64,000 nt of DNA from Tubulanus polymorphus (taxonomy: Eukaryota > Nemertea > Palaeonemertea > Tubulaniformes > Tubulanidae), in NCBI RefSeq assembly GCF_964204645.1, contig NC_134029.1, forward strand, positions 5,961,001 through 6,025,000, in the 5' to 3' direction. Below the pieces are notes generated by a model, which worked only from the letters and a program-made list of their open reading frames with translations, had not been told where the DNA came from and ran no database searches. Of this stretch, positions 37,601 through 50,600 are shown one piece after another. Position 1 is the first letter of the stretch; each line of letters opens with the position of its first letter. A program made the translations under genes and the position numbers.

Positions 37601-39834
37601 GTGGGAGTTTAATTGATTGATATCAGCACAGTGTTCTCCACAGCAGGTTTTTTCATCTTTACATCCACCCATTTGAAAATCTTATATATTTTCCCATCCA
37701 CCCTTACATAATATCTTCTGTCCCTACCAGAGTGGGGATGTCAATATTCTATCAATGCTAATTTGAAACATCGGGTAGGTTATATTGAGAATGTGAAAAA
37801 TAAAGGATTACTGCAAAATTTACTTAATTTTCTGCTTTTTGGGGGGGGGGGATCAAGCCTTGCTACTTCAGCAGCCAGGATGTCATACACTTAAAACAGA
37901 ATGCAACAAATTCCAGCATATGGAGAACACTGCTAGACCAGTGGTACTTATTATCAGTCAGTAATCGGTTTTTAATGAACGGAATACATGGCCGACCTAG
38001 ACGGAGATACTTACGATAATTTTCAACGTTTGACACGTAAGTAACGCCGATTAGACAAGCATTCTCGGTGACGTTCAACCAAAACGTAATGCGTAACAAC
38101 ACTTTGAATATGCTTCGATGTTCCGGGGCGACGTGACGCATCTGAGTGAGGAAGTAATTCCAGTACATGAATGCCACGAGGAATCGCGGAGTGGAATGTA
38201 GACCGATACACACGCGCCAAACGTACCGTTGCGGCGCGATACCCGTAATGGCGCTGATCGAAGGTATGAAATTTTGAACCTGTGAAATATAATCGAAATT
38301 GTAGGATTTTGTCTAGAGTTTTCGAAAACATTAAATTTCTATCAATATCAGCCTTAAAGTTTAACGATCAGATCGATTTCAATTAATTTGTTCAATTAAT
38401 TAAATAATTTCCAAAATCATTTTATTTTCATCATCATTATTGTAATTTGGCTAATGTTTAAAAAATTGATTTTGGAATTATAATCAATTACAAAACTGGG
38501 GTCGTAAAAATGTGAATACTAATTTTTAATCGATGCAAAAATGGCATAGGCCCTATGCCTAATTACCGGTATGTCTGATTGGCTTTGTCAGAAAAGGTGT
38601 CCGGGATATACGTAATTCACTAGGCAAATATACAATAATAGCCGTGATCACAGTCAAATTTCGGCCCATGCGTAATTAAAGAGTATGTTCATATGTAAAG
38701 CACTCATTCAAAGCGAAGTGAGTCATTTTCGTAAACAGTTGCAGTGTTCGGTTATCCAGTGCTGAAATTTGGCTTGGGTCCGGTCCAAATTTTCGGTTGG
38801 GCCGGACCAAAATCCCAACCACAGCCTGTACCTTATGAGAATCGAACATCCTAATAATAGTAATAAAAGTAATTTTTAAAGCACTAGTCTGAAAACTCAC
38901 TGCGTCTTTTTTGTAATGATGGTGAAAATCCAAAATTTGTTGCCCGAAATTTATATCTAGGCCTAAATAACAGATTTATGAGTCCCTGGATGTTACTTAT
39001 CTAACAAATCTTGATCACTGCAGCAGCTTCTGGACACAAATTCTAGGACATTTTCACAATAAATTAAACGAATTTACCTGTCCAAAAATAGAATATTCGC
39101 AAGGCTGAACTTAATCTACAAATGTGCAGGCTAAAGCGTAAAATGTGGCGCCTCCTTTCAACTTAAAGAGCTGGGCAAAATATTAACAACTTTTCCCAAC
39201 AAACAAACTTTGAAAATCAGAACACAGGCTAGCATGACAGCTAGTGTAGCGTCTTACCACTAAGACCACTGCGGTTTATTGAATACGTTTGAGTTGTTTT
39301 AACTACATAAAAGCATTCAACCTTACGCTTACCCTACCCTAGCTGTAAAACAAACCATAAACCTACCCAACTGGACCCTTTAGACTCTATACCAAATCAA
39401 AAAATTAGTATATCATACAATATAAAGATGTCGGCAAAATAGCCTTTACTGAAATAATACCATATCGCCAAAATATCCACTTCTAATTTTTGCATAAAAA
39501 CTTAATTCTCTCGGTTCGTACTTACTTTACAGAATGTGTGATTGACTTGATCGAATTGGAAGATCATCGACGTAACGAAACAGAAGAACATCGACAGTAA
39601 GGGTAGACACGTGGTAGCTATAGCAAAAAATCTAAACGATACCCGCAAATGAAGCGAATCTACTTTCAAACTTGTTTGTTGTTGAGGGTTTAGAGTAGTC
39701 GGATGCGGTTCCACTGTTTCTTGTTGTTGTTGTACCACTCGTTTTTGACAGTTGCAGCAATTCTTGCCGTTTTCATCGTGGTCCTGTTGCGTACGTTGGC
39801 GCAATAAATAACCATTTCTCGTCTCCATCGTCAT
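34677..39834 (-). CDS. PGAP2: Post-GPI attachment to proteins factor 2 (PGAP2), 5 coding exons
   Basis: PGAP2 is a Golgi/ER multispan membrane protein needed for fatty-acid remodelling of GPI anchors and stable surface display of GPI proteins. Exons (minus): 39526-39834, 38015-38279, 37163-37269, 36868-36976, 34677-34855; all AG/GT with agreeing phases, 322 aa. The first helix is at about 66-90. The family signature follows as PQRYVWRVCIGLHSTPRFLV (about 119-138), then NVTENACLIGVTYVS with a tyrosine- and glutamate-rich linker, then LHEKIFIVFMVASI, the LYFFYKHRVYCEPG segment and the SEYG...SISYH region equivalent to the human EYTVVLTNMAFH. The first about 60 residues are polar and glutamine-rich, longer than in human PGAP2 (about 254 aa). 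The last about 45 residues are alanine/proline-rich and do not resemble the human tail. The ATG at 39834 was chosen as the first in frame after an acceptor at 39847-39848. Assignment is firm; the ends of the protein are less sure. Confidence 0.92.
35548..35660. repeat. Foldback in the last PGAP2 intron
   Basis: AACTTAAAACTAGTCTTAAG with ATTTCAGAC is repeated inverted near 35622-35656. The centre holds ACTGTGGAACCCTAGAG, related to the CTGTGGAACTGG terminus seen at 22455. A decayed foldback MITE. Confidence 0.45.
37629..37932. mobile_element. hAT-like MITE, copy 2, in a PGAP2 intron
   Basis: Ends CAGTGTTCTCC and GGAGAACACTG are perfect 11-base inverted repeats with a hAT-like CAGTG start. It shares internal blocks with 30603-30853. 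The 8-base flanks do not match, so no target duplication is visible. It lies in the PGAP2 intron between exons 2 and 3. Confidence 0.65.
37841..37851. repeat. Poly(G) tract, 11 bases
   Basis: Eleven G bases inside the MITE at 37629-37932. Confidence 0.9.
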
Positions 39835-40170
39835 TGCTGCTACCCCCTGGAACAAACTAACGGCCAGTACCAGAGCTGTCTCGAAACTGACGACAGTTAG
39901 AGCGCAAGCGGGCTGGAAAATTTATTCCAGATGAAGTGAAAAGATAGCAAGTTGGTATTTCCGGTGGTGGAAAGTATCGTCGGAAGGGTGGCTCCGATAA
40001 ATTCCAGTAATGGTGGCAGTACTCAGTGTTTGGTAAAATATTTTCAACTCGGTCCCATGCAGTCTTCTCCAGTGTGTGGCGCTAGTGTAGTGATAAAGAA
40101 TCATGGTAAGGTTAGGTACATAACGGAAACCTCTAAACTGCCGCAATGGCATCAGTCGCTCCCAGCCCGG

Positions 40171-40265
40171 CATTGATCTTCGGCTCCCGGCCGGAACCGT
40201 TCCATCTCGGCCGGTTCACTGCTGCCGGCCTCTCTGCGGAAAGTGGTCTTAAGGCCCGGGACTTC
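40171..40265 (-). promoter_or_regulatory. CpG-rich patch, possible PGAP2 promoter/5' UTR
   Basis: Strongly GC-rich against its surroundings, with CGGCCGGAACCG, CTCGGCCGGTTC and GCCGGCC. It lies about 340 bases upstream of the PGAP2 start codon. Promoter function is inferred from position and composition only. Confidence 0.25.
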
Positions 40266-42754
40266 CAAAGTAACATTATCTGTCAATTCTCCGAGTCAGA
40301 GACTCAACGGTACACTTTTTTGTCCTGAAGTTCTACTTGTTGAGTTAACTTGGACTTGGAGACCGTCGATCATATGCCGTTCGACAAAACCCAAGGTTCT
40401 AAGATTAAATACGCGTTTTTTGGGTTGCATCCGCCGCTTTATTTTTGATTATTTGAATTTCATAATATAAACCCCGCCGAGATTGAATGACGGGCCCATC
40501 CTTCGCATGCCGGTCACATCATCGAGTTTTCCGCAGTTAGCTCGAGTGTTCAAAGAATTGATTACATTATGTTTCAGACAAATTAGCCCGATATTTCGGT
40601 TAGCGATTTCACTGAAACAAAAAAGTTTACCCGACGATCAAACTCGGAGCCACTCGACTTACGCCTGTTTGTTCTTCAAAATAAGCAGCCCATCATTTAC
40701 ATATTGCACCGACAGTTTTCTGTTGAGGCTGAAAGCTGATCGTAACATGCGGAAAAACTACTACTTGGACATTTTTCGGAGACCGAGACCACATTTAACG
40801 TCCATCTTACTAATAGTCTAAATGGAATGTTTGAATGAATTTTGAAAAATGCAAATACCACTGAAATTCAAATCGCCCTCTTATTCAACTAAAAACGAGA
40901 GTTTTCATCATTTTGTTTTAGTGTTTAACGTGCATCGATTGGATACCCACATTTTTCAGCTACCACCAGACGTACCCCTATCGGGAGGTCAGATACATTT
41001 TGTAATCATATCACAAAATCTGTCGTATAATAAGTATGGAGGATCGGACCTGATGGGGCTAAAGGAGCTCCTTCGATTCAAATCGAGTGGTGCGGAAAAC
41101 GCTCGAGAAATATATGAAAAACGTGATGATATATGTTTTCATACGGCAGTGTTTTGTTAGAATGCGCTGAGAAGTTATGATATGAACTGATGTCGGGCTA
41201 AGACACCTAGAACTTGTTTCGCCGAGAAATATTATTCTTCTATCGGGTTTCAAGCAGAAAATCTTCGTAATCATTCAGTCGGGGTAGATAGAGTTAGAGG
41301 CGTTGATTGCATCCTGTAGGATATTACCAAGCGGTGTCCAATGCTCAAGGTAAGGCTTTACGATGGCTATCTGTAAAGGTGCGCTATTCATTTATATATC
41401 AAAACTAACCTACTATCCTAAATACTATAGCCTAATATACTAAACTATCCTAAAAAAACTTAATAATAAATTTGATTATAGTAGTACTTTTGTAAATAGT
41501 TTTTTCTGTCAAAAAGACTTTTTGCATATACCAAGGTAAGCAATATGGCATAACCCGCCTGATTGGAATCCTAGGCACTTTCCGTACCATTTTCATATTT
41601 TTAGACATCCCCAACAACCATCCATCTTTAGGCAGCGCGAATGAAAATAGACTAAATCCACTTCGAAATAGGTGAGCTATAGCGCCTAGGTTAGAAATAC
41701 TTTATATATCACACTTTGGTCGGTTGTTTACCTCAAACTACGATTGTCAAAGTACATATTGTCCGAACAGAGACTCGCCACTTAATGAGTTCCTGAAATA
41801 AATATCAAACATTCTTTGGGCTTAAACGAAGTGTGAATCACTGCGAGCATGTAATTATTAGATTAAGGATAATATGACCAGTAAAAATCTGCCTGGAGAT
41901 ATAAATCGTTTAGACTAGGAATTACATATACAAAACCTGGAAAGAGGTAATTGAAACTGCTATGATATGAAATAATGTAGCGCAGAATTGGATAAACAAG
42001 GTATTATTTTCATCTTCTCCTCTCTGGTATAGTTTCTTCCGGAGTTCTATTTGAACTTAAGAATGCTTCTGTTTACTGAAAAGGCGTCTACTTCCTTCTA
42101 CTAAAATGTCAAGGTCACCCATAATAGTATGATGGAATTTAAGTGCAGATATTGGCTTTATTGGATTCCATAGATAAAACGCTTAACGATCGCTACGCCG
42201 TCTTAAATTTCGCAGTGATGTTCTTCGAGAGTAGTAGAGGACATTAGTATTCTCAACTCAACTTGACTGCCAAAGGCCACTCGCCGATATCAGCGGTCTC
42301 CATCTTGCCGTCGATTTTTTAGTTGACAGAGCACTTCTAGAATCCGAGAATGCGCCATGTTAACGACGGCGACGGTCAATACGTGAGAATGTCGGTCACT
42401 TTTGACGTATATATTGTACAAGCTTATACAAAGAGGATCAGTACTGAAATATAGATTCGTTTTATTTCACCAGTGTCATGTACGACGCAGCCATATCCTC
42501 GAATCATCCTTGACTTTTTACTTAACGTTTATTACCATTGGTTCGCTAACAAACCGTGCATGTTTTATGAATTTTCACTGAATTCAGTATATGGTTGGTT
42601 CACCGGTTTCAGAGAATTGATAATCCTTGATATGATGAAAATATCAGTCTACTCGAGCTATCCTCCGCTACAAAGTGTACAGCCATCGGCTTGACGGGGT
42701 CCTTCACTGCGTCAAAATTTATAGAATACTGTTTATACTGTTTATATCTATATT

Positions 42755-42783
42755 ACCATGAAAATAAATTCATTCATTCATTG
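42755..42783 (+). repeat. Possible LINE 3' tail
   Basis: An AATAAA is followed at once by tandem ATTC units (AATAAATTCATTCATTCATTG). A short tandem tail right after a poly(A)-like hexamer is typical of non-LTR retrotransposon 3' ends. No reverse transcriptase frame is seen upstream, so it would be a 5'-truncated copy. Confidence 0.3.
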
Positions 42784-45700
42784 TATTGCTCGTCAGATAC
42801 TTTAAGTTAGCATTATCGGCTTCAGGTACAAGAATCGTTAGTTCATAAGGATATCATTTTAATGGCACGCTTATTCTCATTGGAGTTTCAATTCATTAGT
42901 TTAGCGCATGCATACATTATATCAGTTATCATATACCTATACGGCTAAAATGTTGAATATTTACACTGAAATGCATTAATATATCAATTCCGCCATTCAC
43001 GCCAGCGAAATGAGCCTCGTGATTCATTGGACGAGTTTATGCTGTTTTCAAAAGAAGCCATAATTTATTTAATGTTTAACTATTGTTATCGTTCGGTTTT
43101 CTCACAGTAATAATACAAAACTTTGCCGATATTATCTAGTTCGCATGCAAACGTATTCAAATTTGTATGTCTCAGTAGGCCGGCACTGGTTAGGGCTATC
43201 GTTACCCCTGTCCTACCAATACATTAGGAAATGTAGTAGTACCGTTGGAAAAGTGGAATAATTGATCGTTTGATATTTGTTCTATCTTTCAAGGTAGGAA
43301 AACTTTTTAGCTCGCAGTAAACTTACAATTTAACAATCAACTTAAAGTAAAAGAACGATTCCCTGACCTCCAACGTTTAAGTCAAAGAACAGGTTTAAGG
43401 GTCCTAAATATCACGAATAGTTTCATAGAAAGTTTAAGTTCAGCTAACGCAACGAACTTTCGTTCTTTTTCACTCAGAGGAGAAAATGTCTTATATCTAT
43501 TCTGGCCGATCAAATAATGAAATAGTCCTCGGAATTTCAGTAAGCAGATGGGTTAATGTTGGAACTATCTATGATAAAGATGCGACTGAAATCAATGGAA
43601 CACAACTTTCCACTCTATGTCGATCGTTTATCAGGAAATGGATTCAGGCTCCCAATAACCAGCGCAGACACGCTATAATTCACGAGAATTCCTTGATTTT
43701 TTTTTGCGGTGTGTCGTTGAGCGCCAAAGATTACCCGAGAACATTCGAAGAATTTCGTTTCATTTTGAGCCGAATAAAGTATAGAAAATTCTAATTTGCA
43801 CCTTAACACCTTTTCAACAACGTGTGCATATCGCCTTTTTTTCTCGTAGTGAATTTACTTCCGAGAAATTGTATATGAACTGCCTCATAAATTCTCGACT
43901 AATATTTCAGCTGTTACTGAAACGCTTTCAATAACTCTATTTAGGATTGCGCGTCGCTTTCAGGTTTTTATTACTTTTTTTCATAATGGCGGAGCATTCT
44001 CCAATCATATGATTAAAAACTAAGCACGTGTACATTTTCATCGATCATTCGATTTTCGAAAAGGTGGGTGCAAAAATTTAATCCATTTTTTGCACTCATA
44101 TTTCCGATATTGCGGTGCTAGTGTGCGATTGTCGAAGTGCGCTAGATTTTCTAAGTGTCATCAGAAATTTTTGAACACAATTCGAGTTCATCCGAATTAA
44201 CCGTGGAAAGAAAGACCCCATACCCCTTATTCACTGGTATGGATAGCGAAGCATTGCACTTCACGGCTCCCTAAAAGATTAAAATGCCCGGGAAATTTCG
44301 ACACTTCTCTCGTGAGCAACGCTAGTTTATCGAACTTTGGAAGCATACCTATTACTATCTAATCCCCCATCCCCTGGTGGATATTGACAAATATTGCAAC
44401 CAAGCGAGTGCTCTGAGTTCGTTCACGAGTATGGTTCGTACTGGTCGTTAAAGGCAACAGAGTATAATATCCCCAAGACATTTTCACGATGATGTCGGCT
44501 CGAAAGCGTCCATGAGATTAATGTCTTTAATAACAAGTCAATTAAACCATGGTCATCGGCTCCATCGATCCTTAGCAAATCTATTGCCCTAATGCGCGCA
44601 GCTGAACATACACAATCAGATCTCTGATGAGACCGCGCCATGATTTCATATTTTCAACAGGCATGCGAAGGTGGTGGGAGGAAGCAAGGGATAGCGTAGG
44701 ATATACTTCAAATTGCATTCATCTTTTTGCGGATAAATCTTTCAACACACTTTATCACACTTTGATGAATTACTCGTCCACGATGAATGTCAACATCGGG
44801 ATTATAAAAGCAGGTTGACCGCAAACGAAATCCGTAACGAATCTGCGGCCATTTTTTACATTCTAATCACGGAAAACATCCATATTTTACATCAGCTGGA
44901 AATTCTGAGGCGTTCTTGCTACCTTCAAGCTAGCAACAAAAGCTCTGGGTAAAAGACATGTGTGATATATATGTTTGAGTGGCGGAAACGGTTCTAATCA
45001 AATGCCTGTACAGTCGGATCGTTGTCACGTGTGCATTAATCGAATTACTCGACGACTTAACGACGTTTGTCGTCTTTGTGCGCGGACAAGGCAGCAATCG
45101 TACGGGTAAACAACAATCTGCAGGTTTCATCAGACCGTAGATAAACACACGGGTACGGATAACTCCACGGTAACAAACTCCGTGAGACGCCGATAGAAAT
45201 AAACCTGTCCATCTATACGTACAGATGATGAAAACTGGATGAAATTGTTTGGCTGTATTTACACGAATGCTGCTTCAATTCACGACAGCAAATAACGACG
45301 CATATATACATACAATAAGCCTTTTTTCAGATCTGCCGCACTGATGTAAATGAAGCAAGATTTCATTAGTCTTTTCGACCCCTTGACGAAAGAATTGGGT
45401 TACTGTCTATTCAGCACCAATGGGAAAATATGAATTGTGCTTTTGTCCCTAAAATTGACGATGGTCAGAACAAATACGGTGTCAAGGACTCTTCTGGGGA
45501 CGGGGAACCCCGAGGCAACAGTCGTAGAAAGAATCGAGCCTTGGACCTCAATTTAGGCCTCAACCCGTCCAGATCATGGTTCTGTGATGAGAGTATTGCC
45601 TCGTATGATAATTGGTTGTGCGATGGATATAATGAAGACATTTTAAAAAGCGGCTCAAATATGTAACTGTATTAACGAACTAGAACATCGAAAATATTGT

Positions 45701-48700
45701 CAGAAAGAAGCGGAATCTGTTTGGAGCAAAGCTGAGTCAACGGGACTTAGTCGATTATTAAGGTTAATGAGAAAACGGTTGCCTGTTACTGCGCGTTATC
45801 GCATTTTCGAATTTGCTAAATGAACTAGCTTATAATATCGTCCCATATATCTCAGCGACTGTGTATAACCGACACTTAAATTTTCTAATTTATCAAATTG
45901 TAGCAGCGCGACGTGTGCGGCGTCTCCCGTTTGCGTATCCCACCGATCAGTTTCTACTCAATGAGCCGTCCTATTCGCTGTGAAGGTCTTGTCTCATTGA
46001 TAATTCCGCGGTCGCAAATACCGACGCAGCAGCGCGGAAATTGTCTTTAATTATATCCAATTAAATTCGAGCCTCGGTCAGTCCGCTGATGATTGGAAGT
46101 ATACGCGGATACGCTTTAAGGTCGAGGTCATCGATAATTTGGGATTCGATGACGAATCAAGTAATTTTGGAGGCTGGAATCGAATAACAGGAAACGAATG
46201 ACTAATTTTGTCGTCGACGTCCGGTTTTCGCCACGCAAATGCGTTTCTCCGTGGCTCATATGTTTCCTATATTTTTTTCGTGGCTTTTTCTGTCAATTGG
46301 GTATTCAATAAATCTGCATCGTTATTTACCTTTGACTTAATATCCTCGACGTCATCGAGGAGTCGATTGTTCGAATGAGCGAAAAAAGTAATCTGCAAGC
46401 GGAAAACCGATAGTTGAGACCGGCTGTTCGGAACAGTAATGCTACACGGTTCGCAATTGTGTAGAAATGAAATCTTCATGTTGTCTTTTTATGAGATCAA
46501 CGCGTATCATGTTCGTTACCATGGTTAAACAACGTGATATCTTCCCCACTCATAATAAGCCGGTGCGCATTTTCTAAAAGGAATTCCCGCGTGTTTTTGC
46601 TTCTTAATAATGACACATTTCAGTGTATACGAGGTTCAATGCTTCAACCAAAGTATATGAACGATATTCGGGATGACAGGTTCGCTCAGAATAAAAACAA
46701 CTATTGTTATACAAGGCAAGAAATCATAGTGTTCGTTATTCTAAAGAGTCAGGTCCAGAGTTGAGCTGAACTATAGGCCGAGTCTCGAATTTTCTGGTGG
46801 AAAATAAGCTTGTACAAGTTTCCCAGGCCTCGTATTAACTAACATACGATCAATTATCGGCCCGGATCTCCGGAACAATATGTCGCCAACAACAAATAAC
46901 CATGACTTTTTCGCTCTAATCTCTCTAATCTCCGTTTTATGTATCACACACGTATAACAGATCACAGGAACTGCGATCAACACGTCTTTGATGATGGGTT
47001 TTTGGATCAGGTTTTTGGACTATCACTCCGAATCTTGACGGTTGGCGTAACGGTTTCATTTTGTTTCCCTCGCGCGCGCGCAACAGAACTCATACAAAAC
47101 AACGGTTATTGTAAATGTCGGGCGGCAATGTCAGCTGAATCCTTTGAAGTCGTTCTTTAGACGAAACCTTTTTTTCACAAGGTGAAACCTTACGACAAAT
47201 AGATAGACGGGTAAACTAATAAACAGCCTGATAAATCAATTGCTCCGATTGCTTCCACGCGAGATACGCGTGATACGTTTTCTATAATCTAAGATAAACT
47301 GAAGACAGAAAAAAAAGTATTTTTTCGTGAAAACTTAACAAATTTTCCAAATAGATTTCCTGAAATTCTCTTCGCTCTCTCTGTCGCTCGCTTGTTCCAA
47401 TAATCTGGCGTAAACGCACATCCTTTTGTAAATCATACATATCCGTCAGATTTCCGGCGCTATTGATTCGGAGTATTTTGATGTTTCGTGTCGTCCACAT
47501 TGTCTGCCTACTTTTCTGCGTTGTATTACGGCAACATCGAAGCGGTAATGGTTAGTGACAAGTCGATAAGAAACAATGCCTGAAACATGACAGGAATATA
47601 TCTAATTGCCACGACGCGGAGTGCAAGGTTTTAGCGGTTTTATTTCAAATAGATTTGTCAGTGATACACTCTGCACTACCTCAGGCCCCCGTGAAATAAG
47701 AGTTTGGGGACGGTAGACGATTTGGAACTTGTCATTTACAATATGTATATGACATCCTAAACACGTGGTTTTTAGCTGAATCAACAATCTATAGTGCTTA
47801 GATTATACCCGTTTAAATCATGCGCTACAAGACGAAAACTAGTCGAACAAGCATCAGCCACTTTTTTTCTTATGAAGAAAATCTGGGGAATTGAAAGGGT
47901 TAACGGGTATCGGCAGCTCAAGAAGCAGTGTACCGAAGATGATAAGAATCGATGCCGCGCTCCTGTTCGTTCTTTCAAAGAGGATGCAGATGAAATGAAT
48001 CTCGGTATCGGGTTTCTCTCGTCGAATCCAATAGACGCAGACACGACTCGCGCGATGGGATGGACCGGCGGGTACTGTCACTGTCGTCGTATAGTTGCGG
48101 GGCAATTTAGTTTTATTACTGCGAATATTGATTAACTAAAGAGAAAATATTCGTCGACGTACTATAATGAATTTAATCTTCAGACGAAACACGCGAATCT
48201 CACACTAGCCGTATACAAAAAAGCACACTCACACGCACGTATCACGCAACGTCTATATAGGGCCATTTTGATAACGAATTTTCCTGCCTGTTCGTGCTTC
48301 AGAAATGACACCTGTTCAGTTCATCCCGAGCAGCTTTGACTCAATGGTTATTCATGCTGCACCGATGCGGTGGCAACTGCAGCATTTTTCTGACGTTGGA
48401 ATTGATTTACTCGCGCATCAGTGCTTACTGACAGTGAGTATCGTTATACTCTTAGTCCAAGAGAGTAACTTCGCTGTTAACAATTTTTAACTCCAGGTGT
48501 TGATGGTATTACACATAACAAAAACAACATTCTCTTTCAGATTCGCTTTCACTACGCGGGGCCGTTGCGTAATTAGTTTTATTCAACGGTCCAGCGTCGG
48601 CAAACCTATTAGCTTTATTCTTATTAATCGCATGAAAACCAATTGGTGGAAAACTCGTAGTAAACTCATATTTTTTTTCAAAGGATTAATTTACGATATA

Positions 48701-49978
48701 CTGAACAACACTTTTCAGATTTTTAGGAAAAATATTTCGCTCACTAAGTTGAGTTAAACCAACTTAAAATAAGTTTTCAACTTTAACATATGCGGCAGAG
48801 GAACCTAGGTTACCATTGACACAAGAATTATAGTGTGAATTTCTTAAAGTCGATTCAACTATATGGCGTCGGATAAATTACTGCTAGACGGAAAAACTAT
48901 ATACGAATTGTCAAAATCTATGATTATAAGTATGTATCCCAAACATGGATGGCAACGGTTTTTGTAACTCTTTATTCGAGAATCATTGCGAAGTTTTACC
49001 TCGACATGATCTAAGCTAGTAGTATGTAGGCCTATGTTAATCAAAAGTTTCGATTTTGAAACAAATGTTGAAGCCAAGCTGGCCGATGGTCATTGACAAC
49101 CTACTCGATGCCCTGTAAATGCAAAAGCCGATGTTGCCCGCAAACAGATGTTGATTCAAAAGATGTTCAGCTTTTACTATTGCCGACTTAATGGCAAACG
49201 ACACAAAATGGCGGCTATTGTATTGTTATTCTGGGCGCTGGATTAATACTAGGAAATCAAGCTTTCAGCGTATGAAATCTATAGATAGATATAGAAGCGA
49301 AAGAAATAGAAGATACTGAAGGCTAATCCGAATCTGTTCCATCGACCGAACTAAATCAATACCGACAGCATCATCTTCATCATCATAATCATCATCGTCA
49401 ACGTATACAAAAAAATATAAATCCGTTTTCACGAAAGCATTTTCTTCATTGCAGTAAACGGTTGATATTATCCTCAACGCGAAGCTCACATCCGATACTA
49501 CCTCTAAATGGCAGGCTTTACGATTCGTTTCTTTTGATTTCTCCTGTCATCGAAGCAGAAAGAGACAAATATTCTATTTCATCTTGGTGACGTAGACTTT
49601 TCTTCTTATCCGAGACTCGGCGTTCCCTTCTGATTATACTATATTTTTATTGTAAGTCTTCCGTCGATATTTTGTTTCCCTTGATGGCCGCATACGATAT
49701 CTTTTTTAAAAGTCACCGTCTTGCTCAGCTAGTGCCTTTACTATCGCGTTTTACTGGATAAAAACGACCAAACCAGAAAAAATATCGGCCGTGACTATTT
49801 CATATAGACGCTGGCTGCTAATGTAGGTAAATGTGTACAGCACTAATCGATGTCACACAGCTTTCAATTAATGGTTGGCCCGCAACGAATGTTCGAATAT
49901 TGGATTTTGGGGGCTTGGTTGAATATGTGGCGTTTGACGTCTGTTTTACAAGATGATGAGCTAACGTACCTGGCATTC

Positions 49979-50004
<26 letters not shown>
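49979..50004. repeat. (AT)n microsatellite, short
   Basis: About 13 AT units. Confidence 0.9.
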
Positions 50005-50012
<8 letters not shown>

Positions 50013-50259
50013 TTAAACCAACATGCCACAGTTCGACGACTTTAAAAACAAATCTTCTTTCTCTCAATTCAATATTTCGAGTTGTAGTCGTGACAATTGA
50101 CATGGCTTTCCATGTAAAAATACTTACGTTGAATATAATGATGATGAAATCTATCGTAACACTTATTGAAAAAACCTATAGGCCTACTAGCGGTGAGCGT
50201 CGTTATTTGGTTTAATAGAATTAAAAATTTATCCGCCATTCCCGACGATCGAAAACGGA

Positions 50260-50600
50260 GGAGTTTATTTCAGTTGTTGTCGCCGAATAGGGAAAGCCGT
50301 TTGTCTTTGACTGAGCACACGTGATCGTCGCAGAGATAGTCTGATGGCTGATGATATCGACGTTCCCCCTCGCAGCAAGAATCGGCCACGCCAATACAAC
50401 TAGTACCGCGCTCTGTCTGTTACTTGCAGCTGCACCGGCGCACTACTACCCGGTGTCTACGTCAGTATTCATAGTTAATTCATCCGGCCAATAGCGCAAG
50501 GGCGCGCACACTAATCCCGCAAGTGCCGCAAACTCCTAAAACAATTCCGCGGAATAGCCGGATAGTGTTTATTATAGAAATACCATCGCCGACAAAAATG
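50260..50600 (+). promoter_or_regulatory. CpG-richer candidate promoter
   Basis: The stretch is richer in CG dinucleotides than its surroundings. It contains a CACGTG E-box near 50318, a CGGCCAATAGCG CCAAT-box-like motif near 50485 and TACGTCAG near 50459. It lies 1.1-1.5 kb upstream of the spliced exon with a signal-peptide-like start at 51735. A promoter and non-coding first exon here would explain that exon's upstream acceptor, but no donor was fixed. Confidence 0.3.

Noticed and set aside
39922-40173. ATG-initiated 83-codon minus frame just upstream of PGAP2
   Set aside because: No donor joins it in phase to PGAP2, its plus-strand partner is equally open, and the real PGAP2 exon begins after an acceptor at 39847.
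43486-43794. ATG-initiated 102-codon plus frame
   Set aside because: No recognisable motif, no splice context and no neighbouring exon; kept out of the gene list as probably chance.
45430-45666. 78-codon frame after an acceptor-like CTGTCTATTCAG
   Set aside because: Hydrophilic product without motif and no matching donor; too weak to call.
47794-48135. Three overlapping frames of 83-113 codons at one place
   Set aside because: All three start at non-ATG codons or lack splice signals, and none shows a motif; multi-frame openness with balanced composition suggests chance.
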